64,000 bases of DNA from Trichaptum fuscoviolaceum (taxonomy: Eukaryota > Basidiomycota > Agaricomycetes > Hymenochaetales > Trichaptaceae): NCBI GenBank assembly GCA_910574455.1, contig CAJSYZ010000007.1:1426001-1490000 (forward strand), given 5' to 3'. The notes beneath the pieces were generated by a model. It ran no database searches and was not told the origin of the DNA. It saw nothing but the letters and a program-made list of their open reading frames with translations. Both the position numbers and the translations under genes were made by a program. Positions 1 to 10,697 of this stretch are shown piece by piece; position 1 is the first letter of the stretch; every line of letters starts with the position of its first letter.

Positions 1-1782
1 ATATTCGACGTGATACACGCGAGACTTTTTCAGTTCGGACCGATTTTGCTGTCATGTTGACGATGAAGGCTAGAGCATCCTGATCCTGAGCTCGAATGTT
101 TTTATAGACCTTTTTCCATAAGTCCTCTTGGATGACGGGGGCGATGGCCTTGATTTCAATCGCTGATGAGGCTGGTGGTAGTTCATAGAGAGCAATAATT
201 GCAGATGCAACACTCTCAGCGTCGGCGGTCATAGCCGTACGTAACAATGCCATAACCTGCCTCCGTGCCTCTGCCCATTGTGGTTTATCATACTCAATAG
301 AGAAAGCAATGTTCACAAAGAGGTCCAGATGGATGCGAAGAACATCTGCAATGATCTGCTTTTGCGCGGGTTTTTTAGACTTTGAAGCTTTTTTGATAGC
401 TGCAGATAATACCTTGAGAGTTAATTAGTATTTGAGTTCATTACTAATTTGGTCACATACTTGTGCAATAGCAGAGATAGCGACGCATCGATTGTCGCCA
501 AAGCGTTCGTGCTGTAGCTCTTCACAAGCGAATGCAATGAACTTAGCCAATACCTCGCCGAAAATCGGCATTTCCCAAATTTGTCCGAAAATTTCGAGCA
601 TGAAGAGTAGGAACCACGCCTTCGATTGGCTGCTATCGAACTCGAGGAGCATTTTGGAGTACGATGGGTTGTCCTTGATAGAATCAAAGACCACTTGAGG
701 GAACTCCGGACTTTCGCCATCCCAGATTTTGTTCCCAAGTCTTTTTATACAATGTACCATACAACGAAGGACCTCGGAGAATTCTGCCATGAAAACGTTA
801 GTAATGTATATTGGCTGATGACACAGCTGTACATACGCGGTCCATCATCGTGTAGATGTATTATGACAAAGCGATGTACTTTGTAGGACTCGATCACCTC
901 TAGTGGTGCAATCCGAATAAGTGAAGACATCGCGAACCACATTTCTTCCACAGAATCAGTGAACGGAAATGACGTAGATAGTTCCTGCATCAACTTCACG
1001 GGCACCTTCTCATTTCCAGGTGACAGTTTGTTCATCAAGACCTTCAAAGCAAGCACATGGTTGCCACTAAAATTCTCCCTCGGGTTGACACTCCCTTTTG
1101 CAAGCCAAGCCCGTGCCCATCCACGGATAGCTTTATCTTCATGCAAGACAAGGAGGAAGAGTCCAGCAGGAGGAGGATCTAGAGGCCAATCATCTGCTAC
1201 CTTCCTCAAAGCGAGTGAGGGAAGTGCACTCAGGACAGCAGGAATCTTGAATGCAGCAAGTTTCGATAACATAAAGTAGACAATAGATGACTTTGCATCG
1301 GATAGATCGACATGTGCGATGGCTTGCGTGGCGGATTGTGCTTCGAAGTCTTCGAATACTGTCCAAAAGTTGTCTAATACGGGCTTTGAGAAGGCTGCAA
1401 AGTACCTAATGTTTAGCATTAGTAAGGCTATAAATTCGAAGGACATTCTGGCGCACGTCAATTTGCTCTCCTCCTTGGCTCTGTCCAACGATCTTACACA
1501 ATCAGCACATCCTCCTAATATCTTCACCAAGCGCTTCTTCCATTCTGTCACCTTGTCGTTCTGATATGCAAAGAGTCGATTGAGGAACACCGCCGCTTCT
1601 CGCGCGACAGCATCGGCCTTCGAGCAAAACCAGTGCTCCTCTGGCTTCGCATGCATAAGATAGTAATGCAACGGGATTATTTCAGCATCCTTGACACCGC
1701 GCGTGTCGGCTGGCGTATCGCGCAGCTCCTTTAGCTTCTTCTCAACATCGCTGCGCGAAGCCTCCGCGGGCTCTGAAGGCAT
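1..1782 (-). CDS. SEN1: SEN1-type helicase, N-terminal part (runs off the left edge)
   Basis: Sen1/senataxin is a nuclear 5'-3' RNA/DNA helicase that ends transcription of non-coding RNAs and removes R-loops. Only the N-terminal helical region (SEN1_N family) is in the window; the helicase motifs would lie past position 1. Read on the minus strand, exon 1 is 1782-837, exon 2 is 783-461 and exon 3 runs from 412 to the edge. The introns (784-836 and 413-460) have GTATGT donors, TACTAAC/CTAATTAAC branch sites and keep the frame (phases 1 and 0). Recognisable stretches are HWFCSKADAVAREAAVFLNR near the start and IKRLGNKIWDGESPEFPQ in exon 2, which resemble basidiomycete Sen1 N-termini. I chose the Met at 1782 because it begins a plausible N-terminus just before the first conserved block; an upstream in-frame start at 1875 is possible. 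The gene is divergent from translin across about 370 bp. The family call rests on remembered sequence patterns. Confidence 0.8.
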
Positions 1783-2154
1783 TCCACCAGGGTAGAGTTG
1801 ATTCGGGCACGTCTTTGTCTGACGTCTCCTTTTCCAGCTCTTCGCGCTGGCGTTGAAGTGGTGGTTATAAGTCAAGAAGATAAGATGACAAGTGGATGCG
1901 ACAGTGAGCCTGTGTTATGTGGTCTGTTAGCGGTGGCTGACTTGCGTTGCCTAAGAGGCTAGCAGGGTGGCACGCTCAACGAAAGGCGCGTTTGATTCCG
2001 CCGCGTCGCGTGGCGATCTATTTTTATTCATTATTGCGCGCATTTTCGCAGCTATTTCGGAGGCATCTTTCGCTCAGCACTCAGTTGTCGCAGCATCAGG
2101 CTGCGCAACTTACTTCACCTTGTACTTCAACCACCATCCCCTATACACATTCTC
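1783..2154. promoter_or_regulatory. Divergent intergenic region SEN1 / translin
   Basis: About 370 bp separate the two start codons of divergently transcribed genes, so it should hold both promoters and both 5' leaders. I see no clear TATA box and no other gene. A pyrimidine-rich stretch precedes the translin ATG. Confidence 0.5.
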
Positions 2155-3174
2155 ATGGATCCCGCTGACCTGGAAAAGCTCAATGTACTGCTGGACCGCG
2201 ATGTTGAGACACGAGACGTGAGTGGGAGACAGCATTACCAGTGAAGAGGCTATTAACTTGTCTGTCGCAGAAAATCAAGGACCATGTTCACGACTTCGAT
2301 AAGAAGACTCGAACAATAGTCGGTGCTCTCAACAAGATTCATTCAACTCCGAGTGACGGCAGTAAGTATCCTCAGCCCTTGACTCGCTCGCAAAGTTACT
2401 GAAATACATGAAGTTCCAAATCTACTAAACCAAGTCCGCCCAATGCTTTCGGATTGTGCTGCGCCGATCGCAGCCATAGCAGAACAGACGCCAGAGAATG
2501 AATATTGGAAGTGGTGTGGCATGTGGACAAATTCATTGCGCTCTGCAGTGTTTGGCGCAGTCCTTGTGGAATACTTGGACTCCGGTAGTTTGCTGTCGCA
2601 GACCGGCGTTTCAGACATCTTCGGAAGTGGGTACGTTTCTTCTCACTGTGTAGATGCTGCGTACTAAACATGTGCTATACCGACTTAGTTAAGGATGAAT
2701 GGAACACAAGGTTCATGGTCACGTCGGAGGACTACCTACATGGCTTAATTACCATGGTGAACGAGCTGGTGAGTATTTCTACATTGTTTGAATCCGCAGT
2801 TGCTCACGCTATACACCTAAAGTCGAGATGGGCCGTGAATGCAGTTACATTAGGCGACTATGAACGACCCATACGGATAAGCATTTTTGTGAAAGATCTC
2901 TTTACTGGTTTCACGATGGTGATTATGCTTGAGTTTATGTGGAGAATCTTGATACCTAATCATGCATTAATTTATAGCTCAACCTTAAAAATGATGTTTT
3001 GCGGCGACGATTTGACAGCCTAAAGTATGATATAAAGAAGATCGAAGAGGGTGTGTGACTGCTTCCACCTCAGCTATGAGTCATACTAATAAAACCACAG
3101 TGGTATACGACGTCTCTCTTCGTCGACTTGCACACCCCAAAACCGTTCCAGAGGCTTCTCATATTCCATCGTAG
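2155..3174 (+). CDS. TSN: Translin
   Basis: Translin is a small helical nucleic-acid-binding protein that forms octamers and, with TRAX, the C3PO endoribonuclease. Seven exons join cleanly: 2155-2217, 2271-2361, 2414-2626, 2689-2768, 2823-2918, 2978-3050 and 3101-3174. The product matches the family along its length: KKTRTIVGALNKIHSTPS near residue 32, WKWCGMWTNSLRSAVFGA, then EDYLHGLITMVNEL, RWAVNAVTLGDYERPIRIS, and a tail with LNLKNDVLRRRFDSLKYD. Length is near the usual 220-240 residues. The donor of intron 3 is GTGGGT at 2627, not the stronger-looking GTACGT a few bases later; only this choice gives an open frame and restores the family motif GIKDEW. The 5' gene is SEN1 (divergent) and SGF29 follows about 300 bp downstream. 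Confidence is high because every exon matches the family. Confidence 0.95.
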
Positions 3175-3479
3175 CGGAGAAGTATTGTCCAGATGGATAT
3201 AGAATGTGTTGATAGTTGTACAATCCATGTAACAGTAGATGTATGAGTTAAAGAACATGAGAGTTACTCAGTGTGGCTGTGCTAGTGTTAAATTTATCTT
3301 GATCGGACCTTGAAATACAAAACCATTCAGTTCCCAAATTTGACCAACCTTCTTTCCTCCGTTCGCTTTCCATCCTTCCGCTCGCCACGACTGTTTCCTC
3401 CTCCCTCCCCTCCTCCTCCCCCTCCCTCAAAATTCTCTTATTCTCTCCCTCATAACTTGCTTAATAATTCCATGAAGTG
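3175..3479. other. Intergenic spacer translin-SGF29
   Basis: About 300 bp with no gene. The second half is very C/T-rich (3345-3450), as often seen just upstream of fungal start codons, and probably holds the SGF29 promoter and leader. Confidence 0.5.
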
Positions 3480-4912
3480 ATGGATCGCCGAAGAGCACTG
3501 TCCGCACGCCCTGCGACTTCCGAAGGTAACATCATTTCCTATGTTCGTCGTCTAAAGCATCCTTTCTCACGACTATTGTCATCGTGTTTGTCGCCGATGT
3601 CCCTGAACCCTTCTCGACTCGGCTCCGCCCCCCGACGTTCGGCCCGACGCGGTTACCGCATTCGTCTTACGCTGGCCTCTGGATCCCATAGAGTTGCAAT
3701 GCTGGGACCATGCTTCAAGTGCTCTGAATGCCTTTCGGGATAAATACAACAATTCTGGTTTACATGAGGCGATGGCGCGCGTTAACCGGTCAATTGCTGC
3801 TTGGCCGGGCGAAGACGAACCTTTAGAGGGTTTTGAAACCGTCAAAGCCACTTACAAGAAGCTGAGCTCAGGCTTAACCGACATCAAAGAGGCTGCCGAG
3901 GCTGAAGCCAAGTTTGTATACTGTCAGACGGCTTGGGGCCTATTTCGGAGACTGACTCGGCTACCTATTTTAGAGCGATTGATCAGGCCCTTGAGGCGCT
4001 TTCTGTACTTATTGCCCTTCGTAAAGCGCCAGAAAATCCTGTAAATCAAGGTAGATGCGGACTCTGGCTCTATAAGATCTGATTACAACTAACAACTTGT
4101 AGACAAGCGCAATAAACGCAATAACCGTGGGCCCTCCCCATTCTCCAACCCGTCAACGCCTGCCCCTCAACCACGAATAACAATAAATCTGAAAACCTCC
4201 GACCGTGGATCAGAGGGACCTACCGCTTCGCCATTACCACCCACTAAGAGCGAATCGAAGTCGAGATCAAAGGCGTATGCGAAGCAGTTGCCACTTCAAC
4301 AAAACCGGAAGGTCGCTTTCCATCCTCCTAGCACGGGTGGCACTGAGGCAGAAGAGAATACTTGGATTCTCGCCGTTGTCCTGAGATGCCTAAACGCGGA
4401 GAAGCATAGGCACGATCACTTGGTTTGTACCCGGACTCTACATTAACATTGTTATTGCAGGTACGAAGTTCAAGACCCAGAGCCTCAAGAAGATGGTCAA
4501 CCTGGACAGTAAGTACTGTGTATTCAGGAACATTCTGTTGACAACAAGAGCTCATATTGCATAGGAAATACACAACACACCTCAAAGCTATGATACCCCT
4601 CCCAGATCCGGAAGCGCAACCTAACCATCCTTCACATCCCAATCAATACCCGACCTTCCAACCAGGATCTACAGTCATGGCGCTGTATCCAGACACAAGT
4701 TGTTTCTATCGTGCACAAGTCATTGAAGTGGTGTCTGGGCACGACCCAATTAGACGGGTAAGTATTTCCCCCTTAGTTATGATTCTGAGAGATGTCTCAT
4801 GCTCTTCTAGTCCTTTACACCTAAATATGCATACCGGCTCAAGTTTGAGGATGATGATGACCAAGTACACCAAGTCATTGCGCAGTGGGTTGTGGAGTGG
4901 CCAGGCTCATAG
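3480..4912 (+). CDS. SGF29: SAGA-associated factor SGF29, tandem-Tudor reader
   Basis: SGF29 is a subunit of the SAGA acetyltransferase complex; its C-terminal double Tudor domain binds H3K4me2/3. Proposed exons are 3480-3525, 3692-3911, 3974-4050, 4103-4409, 4461-4508, 4565-4757 and 4811-4912. The N-terminus is helical, the middle is a basic Ser/Pro-rich linker, and the Tudor region carries RYEVQDPEP, LKAMIPLPDPEA, STVMALYPDTSCFYRAQVIE and YRLKFEDDDDQ, ending in QWVVEWPGS, all typical of the family. The start is the ATG at 3480. The first intron (3526-3691) is long for this window and could hide a very small exon. The fourth intron (4410-4460) must be GC-AG: no GT donor keeps the frame, while GC at 4410 gives exactly RYEVQDPEP. 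The gene appears intact. Confidence 0.92.
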
Positions 4913-5129
4913 CGGCCATTGGTCTCCTACTCAGATGTCTTTTTACTCTCTTCTTGTCGTTCATGCTTCTTGTCTGTTGGGATTAGACTAGGAGTACAAC
5001 AACTTATGTATTGACAGTTGCATATATCATATTGCTGTAGTTTTGTGTAGTAGTGTCTTTTGTATCTTCTAAGTTGGCCGATGGTATGAATGAATATTTT
5101 GACAAAAGAATCTTAGACCTCGGAGCCGC

Positions 5130-5142
5130 GAAGGTTCCGGAA
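5130..5142 (+). promoter_or_regulatory. Heat-shock element, three perfect units
   Basis: GAAggTTCcgGAA matches the HSF1 consensus of alternating GAA and TTC units at exact 5-bp spacing. It lies about 290 bp upstream of the Hsp20 start and about 160 bp upstream of the TATA box. Confidence 0.75.
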
Positions 5143-5234
5143 CTTGCCGGATGTAGCAGTTCCTGATTTAGGCGATCGTGCCAGACGATGACGAAGTTGC
5201 TCTTGCCGTCACTTGTCTTGGTCGCTCTTCGCTG

Positions 5235-5281
5235 TTCCCGAAAGCGGCTCTGGTCGTCGTCATGTGTATTCTAGATGCTTC
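5235..5281 (+). promoter_or_regulatory. Additional partial heat-shock elements
   Basis: TTCccGAA at 5235-5242 is a perfect two-unit element. TTCtaGATgcTTC at 5269-5281 is a three-unit element with one mismatch in the middle unit. With the perfect site at 5130 they form a cluster ending about 25 bp before the TATA box. Confidence 0.6.
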
Positions 5282-5304
5282 ATTCCGGGTCTTTTTACCT
5301 TGGG

Positions 5305-5313
5305 TATATAAAA
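5305..5313 (+). promoter_or_regulatory. TATA box of the Hsp20 gene
   Basis: TATATAAAA about 115 bp upstream of the ATG and just downstream of the HSE cluster, as in strongly inducible stress promoters. Confidence 0.65.
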
Positions 5314-5426
5314 GCGACCTATGCAGCATCGCACAGAAGCTCAACATCATCTAGTGACACTACACAATCCTACACAAAAGCTCTCGATTCTTAGGCTTCA
5401 AAGTCTTCCAATCAGCACCAATAACA

Positions 5427-6072
5427 ATGTCGCTTTCCCGTCAGTTCTTTCGCGAATTCCGCCCTTTCTTCCGCCTGCTTGAAGATCCATTCTCGCGGTC
5501 GCCTGCTGTGCTCTCTCGCAATGGCGTACCAAGTGTCTTCAACGACCCCTTCTTCCGGGATGTCTTCCCTACATCGAGTGTGAGCTTACCTGCGGTCGAT
5601 GTATCTGAGGAGCCGAACGCATATGTCGTTGAAGCAGAGCTTCCCGGAGTGAAGAAGGAAAACGTCGACGTGCGCATCGGGGATGGCGGGCAGAGCTTGA
5701 CTATTGAAGGACGCACCTTCGTTCGGTCATCTAATGATACTCCTGAAGTGCAAACGACAGAAGGCTCTGAAGCCCCAACGACTGCGGTGGAAAGCTCCAC
5801 AGGTATGTTGTTACATCTTCTCACCGCCATTGCTCGAACCAATACTCACACTTCACTTTACAGACTCACAAGCACTCACACAGACTTCACCACAGTCTAC
5901 GCAGCTAACCACCGAGCGCAGCTTCTCTAGTGCGTCGCAATTTTCGAGGACGATCTGGCTGCCTCGTCGTGTTGACGGCTCTGGTGTGACTGCTAAGCTT
6001 GCGGACGGAATTTTGACTGTTCGCATTCCGAAGGCCGAAGAGCAGGAGGGTGTTAAAGTTAACATTGAGTGA
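5427..6072 (+). CDS. Small heat-shock protein, Hsp20 / alpha-crystallin family
   Basis: An ATP-independent cytosolic chaperone that binds unfolding proteins as oligomers. Two exons, 5427-5802 and 5864-6072, joined in phase 1 through a 61-nt intron, give 194 residues. The N-terminal arm is Phe/Arg-rich (FFREFRPFFRLLEDPF). The alpha-crystallin domain starts at PAVDVSEEPNAYVVEAELPG (around residue 55) and ends with the hallmark near LADGILTVRIPKAE. It is split by a long Thr/Ser/Glu-rich insert (about residues 95-145) between the LTIEGR strand and the RTIWLPRRVD strand, and the intron falls in that insert. Regulation is visible: one perfect and two partial heat-shock elements plus a TATA box lie upstream. 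The gene looks complete. Confidence 0.95.
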
Positions 6073-6320
6073 AGAGGGTTTGAGCCCTAAAAGTGATCTG
6101 ATTTTTGATCTTTCTCTAACTCGCTACATTGCTAATCTTCACTCACGTTGTATACATATTCACATGGTCTCTCCACTCTGTTGTATCCATTAGCAAACCC
6201 CGCACTCGGCTTTCATTAAAACACAGAGCATGTAATATAGTACACACCGTTCAATAATAAACTTTTCTTCACGATAATCACTTGACAGAAAGCATCAAGA
6301 TACGTAAGATAATTGTCTAC
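6073..6320. other. Convergent intergenic region
   Basis: About 250 A/T-rich bases between the stop of the Hsp20 gene (+) and the stop of the MFS gene (-). It should hold two facing 3' ends. No gene seen. Confidence 0.5.
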
Positions 6321-8353
6321 TCAACATGTCAACCTTCTTCCCTGCCTACGAAGTTTCGCACCTTCTACCACCCACCCAAGTAACGCAACGATGCTTGCCG
6401 CAGCGAAACACGTTCCAGAATATAAAATCAGCTTCTCATATCTTCCGTCGGCCACCTTGAACCCCAGGCTCGAGTGACTACCATGCCCAGGGCTGCTCGA
6501 CCCACCGTTCTTTTTAGACAAAGCGGTGGATATCGGCGTCGATAGAATGTTACCGAGTCCTCGGGTAAACAAGAACAGCCCGTGCAAGGACGTTGCGAGT
6601 GGTGGGTTGTCCTCTGGCCGATAACAATGTCAATTGCTTGCTCATATATATATGTACATAATCAAAGAAGCACTTACTTGAATGAGGTTTGATAAATCCA
6701 GTAAATAGGCTAGACCAGCCACTCGCAACTGACCCGTATACAATACCGAATGCCAGCAATCCGGCGTAGCTTCCCGACAGTAAACCCCAGAAGACAAAGG
6801 TAACAAGGGAGGTAACAAAAGAGATCAAGCAGCCCAGGAGTAGAGGATTGAACCTATCTGTTAAGAAGCCAGTTCCAATGCGGCTTATCACAGAAAATCC
6901 TATCGCGTGGCTCAATACAATGCACTGATTTATAGAAAGACGGCGCTCGGTAACCTACCGTTCAACAGAGCAAGTGTCAGCGATGCTTCTGAGTCGGACA
7001 AATCAAGCTCGCTGGCAAAAGCTATAGAAGGAAGACATGAGAGTCGGTTGTGATTTGAAGGTAATGAAGTCGTATAAAAGAGCGAGCGTACATGGAAGCC
7101 AGAGTAGTGGTATGAAGTAGGCAAATCCCTGAACAGTGTTTGCGAGGACAGCGAGCAAGAATGTCGGTTCCATCGCCCACGAGCGCCGGCCTTGTTCTGA
7201 TCCCTCTCGTGCACCTGGAGATGGACCGTGGATGCGGCTCTCTGGTAGTCGAGGCCGCAAGAACGGAAGCACGGGTGCCAGTAGCCCGAGCACCATGAAG
7301 GAACATATTCGCAGAGTCATTAACGTCCCGAACCGGCTGATAAGGCGTGGCAGGATGAGCGGGAAAAACAAGCCACCGACGGCAGTCCCTGCGTAAACAA
7401 ACAGATATCGGTAATGAGCTGAGAGAAAAACTAAGTCAAAGAGATACTCTACCTGCAAACATTATACCATTTGCAAGGCCACGTCGATGCACGAACCACT
7501 CTGACATGAAAGACATGGACGGTGCATATACGAAGGCTGTATATTATATATTTAGATTAGATTCATGAAGAATACTTCGAAAAAGCAAAGGCACAAACAG
7601 CATCCAATCGCGTAAAGAGCACCTTGAAAGAAGAGGAGTTCCTTTATCTGGAATTTCGAGGATGTAAGAAAAACGAATCCGAAATCATGTTCGAACTCGC
7701 CTTACCTTGGGAGAGAAGCTCGCGACAAATATGCTGGACCAGCACAACAAAAGGCCAAGCCACATTAGCGGCCGCCGATACCTGGGATATCGGTGGACGA
7801 AGGGGTAGATGAACGGGCCTGAATGACTATTTAGTGTCTTGATCTTACTAGATAAGTAGATGATTTATCAAACCGGAGCAATAAATAATTCCAGAGGATA
7901 GAGTTCCAATTAGAGGGAGAAGTGAAGAGGCGTGCGGCTGGGACGCGTAGGACTTGTCTTGAAGGTATGCATTGAGTAGCGTTCCGAAGGAGTTCGGGAG
8001 GCCCCAAGTAACAGCTTGGGCAGTGAATGCTCCTAACAGCTTTGATAAGCCATATCAGAAACTCCGGCATACAATGATACAAAGCCCGGTATAGTGCGTA
8101 CAAATTGCCAAGCTTTTCGGCCCTTGTCCACGGGGGGAAGAGAAGAGACATTCGTAGACGAGATTGATTGATCCGATTCTCCTGGTAGTCTTGCGCGATG
8201 TTCCGTTCTGTTTTCACTGAATTCTTGAAGTTCAAGTTCATTGTCAAGTCGAGCTTCAAAGACTGGTTGTGCATATAGACTAAGATCTGAGACGGAAACA
8301 GGCAGTGGTGTGTGTGATGCCAGCTCTAGCTCGACCACCGATGCTGAGGACAT
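6321..8353 (-). CDS. MFS transporter, monocarboxylate-transporter (MCT)-like, copy A
   Basis: A 12-helix major facilitator, probably a proton-coupled plasma-membrane carrier; substrate unknown. Exon 1 (8353-8101) encodes a hydrophilic N-terminus rich in Ser/Glu ending GRKAWQF; exon 2 starts at 8039 with LLGAF. Later exons give the helices: WGLPNSFGTLLNAYLQDKSY, FMSEWFVHRRGLANG (loop before a glycine-rich helix), FFPLILPRLISRFGTLMTLR, SVISRIGTGFLTDRFNPL and FLFTRGLGNILSTPIS. About nine introns of 50-65 nt all have GT-AG ends and keep frame; the last exon ends at the stop 6323-6321. The paralog at 38744-40748 has the same introns, and 26136-26434 holds a copy of exon 1 plus intron 1. The gene appears intact. 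Assignment to the MCT group comes from general motif resemblance, so the family is firmer than the subfamily. Confidence 0.75.
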
Positions 8354-8567
8354 GACGGTGGTATAAACACGCGGATGCAGTGTACTGACTCGACTTCAAC
8401 TTGAAGTTAAGAGAGCCGGCCATTTGTTCGTGGGAACATCTTCAGCTTGAGATTGTAGCAAGATAACATACGCAGCGACTTGAAAGCTTGGCGAAGAAAC
8501 TGCGCTCAGTGAGCTACGTTCGGAACAACTAGAATTCGGCAAATTACAAACTAGTAAGGAGCTAATT

Positions 8568-10697
8568 CTAAACATTGTGAATGCTTCGAACACCCAGCTT
8601 ATGTACGACATTGCAGAACCTTTCAATTATATAGTCAAAGTTGAAATATATTTTGTCGCAGAATGGACAACAAAGCTTGCGTGCATCCACAAATGGCCCC
8701 GAGTCAGAGGAGAGGACATCGCGGATTAGTTTGTGCCCGAGCGGGTCTCTTTGTATGGAGTTGCTGGTGATGTTCATTAGACGATTAACCGTGAGGACTA
8801 CCATATGATGTGCATCCTTCTTTCTTTCCACTAATATTTTATTTCCGCCATAGATTTCCATCTTGTCCACGCAATAACAGTTTGCGACGTAGGGATGGTC
8901 CGGGGTGCGTTTGCCTCGTAAATTCTTATCCGGGTGCGAAATAAAGTATGGGGTGATGACTTGCTCGAACTGCCGCTTTCGCTCTTCACGTAGCGCGTAC
9001 AGCTTGTAACAGCTCATGCCTCCAGCCGATAGTTTCTCCCAGAATTCCGTGTCAAATAAGAGGAGACTTTCGGATGCTAGTGCGGCAACGTCCTCCCACC
9101 CCCACTTGCAACCAAGGATATAAAGCTGCTCGGCATCGGACTATCCAACAGGTTTCAGTTTCATCCACCCGAGAACAGCGGTACGTATGCTGGCCATAAC
9201 ATGAGGTATGTCATACTTGTGTGCAACCTCCACAAGCGCTGCTGCTTTCTTTATCGTAGCTATATCTGGAATCGACGCGTCGTTCGTTGGATGAATGTAA
9301 TCGAGCAGAAGCGCAAACAGTTCGCTATCCTCTGAGACGGGGATTGGCCCTTGGTCCGCCACTTGGAACATATCCCTGAAAACCTGGGAGCTGTTTTTCA
9401 GGAAGAATGAGTCCACCCAAAACTCGACGTCGTCTTCGGTGGAACGGATGCCAAGATCGGCGTCCGGGTCATTATACCGTTCATGGTATCGTTTCCGCTT
9501 GTTCGACTTTTTGGAATCCACCGCCGGCTCAATTTCAACAGGCTTGGTGATATCGGTTATGGTACGTGGTGTAGACTCACGGCTGACGGATCGCCTGAGT
9601 GATGAAATGAGCTTGTTAAAGTTCAGGTATCTGACGCCACATGCTGGACACACAGCTTTTCTCGCGAAAGCAAAGCTTGGGGTGGAACAAATGTTCAGAA
9701 GCAGAGTGTCACCAAGAGGCCTACGCTGTAGGGTGCATTTGACATCGTTTTCTAGGTTCTGGAGAAGTGGTAGAAACGTCATAATACGATCCTTGATCTG
9801 TTCATCCATAGGTTTGTAACCTCCATCTGTCTTGATGGCCTTCTTTACGCAGTGGCATTTCGCAATGTGGGACATGAGATTGACCCCTTCAGGCGTTCGG
9901 ACATCTTTGAGTGGGAAGAGACATTGCAATATCTTCCTCGTTCGCCGACGGTGCAGTTTCTCTAGTTTCAGACGATCGCTGTCCTCCAACTGATACAGCA
10001 TTTGACTGACGTTTTTGTCGCTCAGATCAAGTTTAAGCATCTCGGTCGACGCCAGATCGGCAACGTCTTCCCACCCCCACTTGCAAGCAAGGACATATAG
10101 ATCAACGGGCGACGCGTGGTATTTCTCCTCTGCAAGAATGACGGCCCTTAGATATGCGAGAACATGGTTTATCCCAAGCTCGTTTGCGACATCCGCAAGA
10201 ATCGCTGCTTTTTTGAGTGTGGCAGGCTGAGGAAGAGACGGTCCACTCGTTGGATGAATGAAGTCCAGAAGAAGGGCCAGTGTCTTGCTATGCGCCGTTA
10301 GTTGGATGAAATCACTGTCGGTGTCCGAGTCGGCCACAGTGTGCTTTCGGTCAGTGAGCTTGTCTGCGAGGACCGTCGAGCAGGCCTTCAATAGGACTGA
10401 GTGGACTCGAAATTTGACATCGTCCACGGACAAGAGGATCACGTCTGCATCCGGACAGTTGTATCGTTTGTGGAATTCATCGTTCTCCTCTGAACTACTT
10501 GCGTCTGAGCCATTTGATTCCGAGTCAGTTGAGTCTGAATCGCTGGATTCTGAGCTCGAGTCAGAGTTATTCGAGTCTGAGTTGCTCGTGTCTGAGTCGT
10601 CCGAGTTGCTCCCTCTGAAAGGGTCTAAGATGCCGATTGATGAATTGCTCGAATTGCTCGAATCACTCGAATCACTCGAATCGCGCAACCGTGACAT
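8568..10697 (-). pseudogene. Double BTB/POZ-domain protein, copy A, with premature stop
   Basis: BTB/POZ domains are dimerisation modules often serving as cullin-3 adaptors; large lineage-specific BTB families are common in Agaricomycetes. The ATG is at 10697. The protein begins with a Ser/Asp/Asn low-complexity tail (about residues 1-75), then BTB 1 (YNCPDADVILLSVDDVKFRV), a tail ending in a CPAC motif, and BTB 2 (YNDPDADLGIRSTEDDVEFW). Translation meets TAG at 9143-9141, giving 518 aa. The same frame continues open for about 190 codons to 8568, and that part matches the C-terminus of the intact 680-aa copy at 43059-45101, where the codon is CAG (Gln). One C-to-T change therefore truncates the protein, removing the second tail (CYCVDKM, CPFC). 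It could still make a shortened two-BTB protein, or be a dying copy. Confidence 0.8.
9141..9143 (-). other. Premature TAG stop (CAG in the intact paralog)
   Basis: Minus strand reads VG-TAG-SDAEQL, against VGQSDAEQL in the copy at 43059-45101. It is a single transition at a CpA site; flanking codons agree on both sides. Confidence 0.85.

Larger units (their letters stand above)
4913..5426 (+). promoter_or_regulatory. Promoter region of the Hsp20 gene
   Basis: A 510-bp gene-free stretch between SGF29 and the Hsp20 start. The first 150 bp are A/T-rich 3' flank. From 5130 on it holds heat-shock-element units and a TATA box, listed separately. Confidence 0.65.

Noticed and set aside
2626..2640. 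GTACGT at 2631 as the donor of translin intron 3
   Set aside because: It gives a stop just after the junction. The GTGGGT donor at 2627 keeps the frame and the family motif.
5441..5842. 133-codon minus-strand frame
   Set aside because: Antisense shadow of the Hsp20 gene.
9141..9143. In-frame TAG as programmed readthrough or recoding
   Set aside because: The paralog has CAG at the same codon and no readthrough context is evident; a nonsense mutation is the simpler reading.
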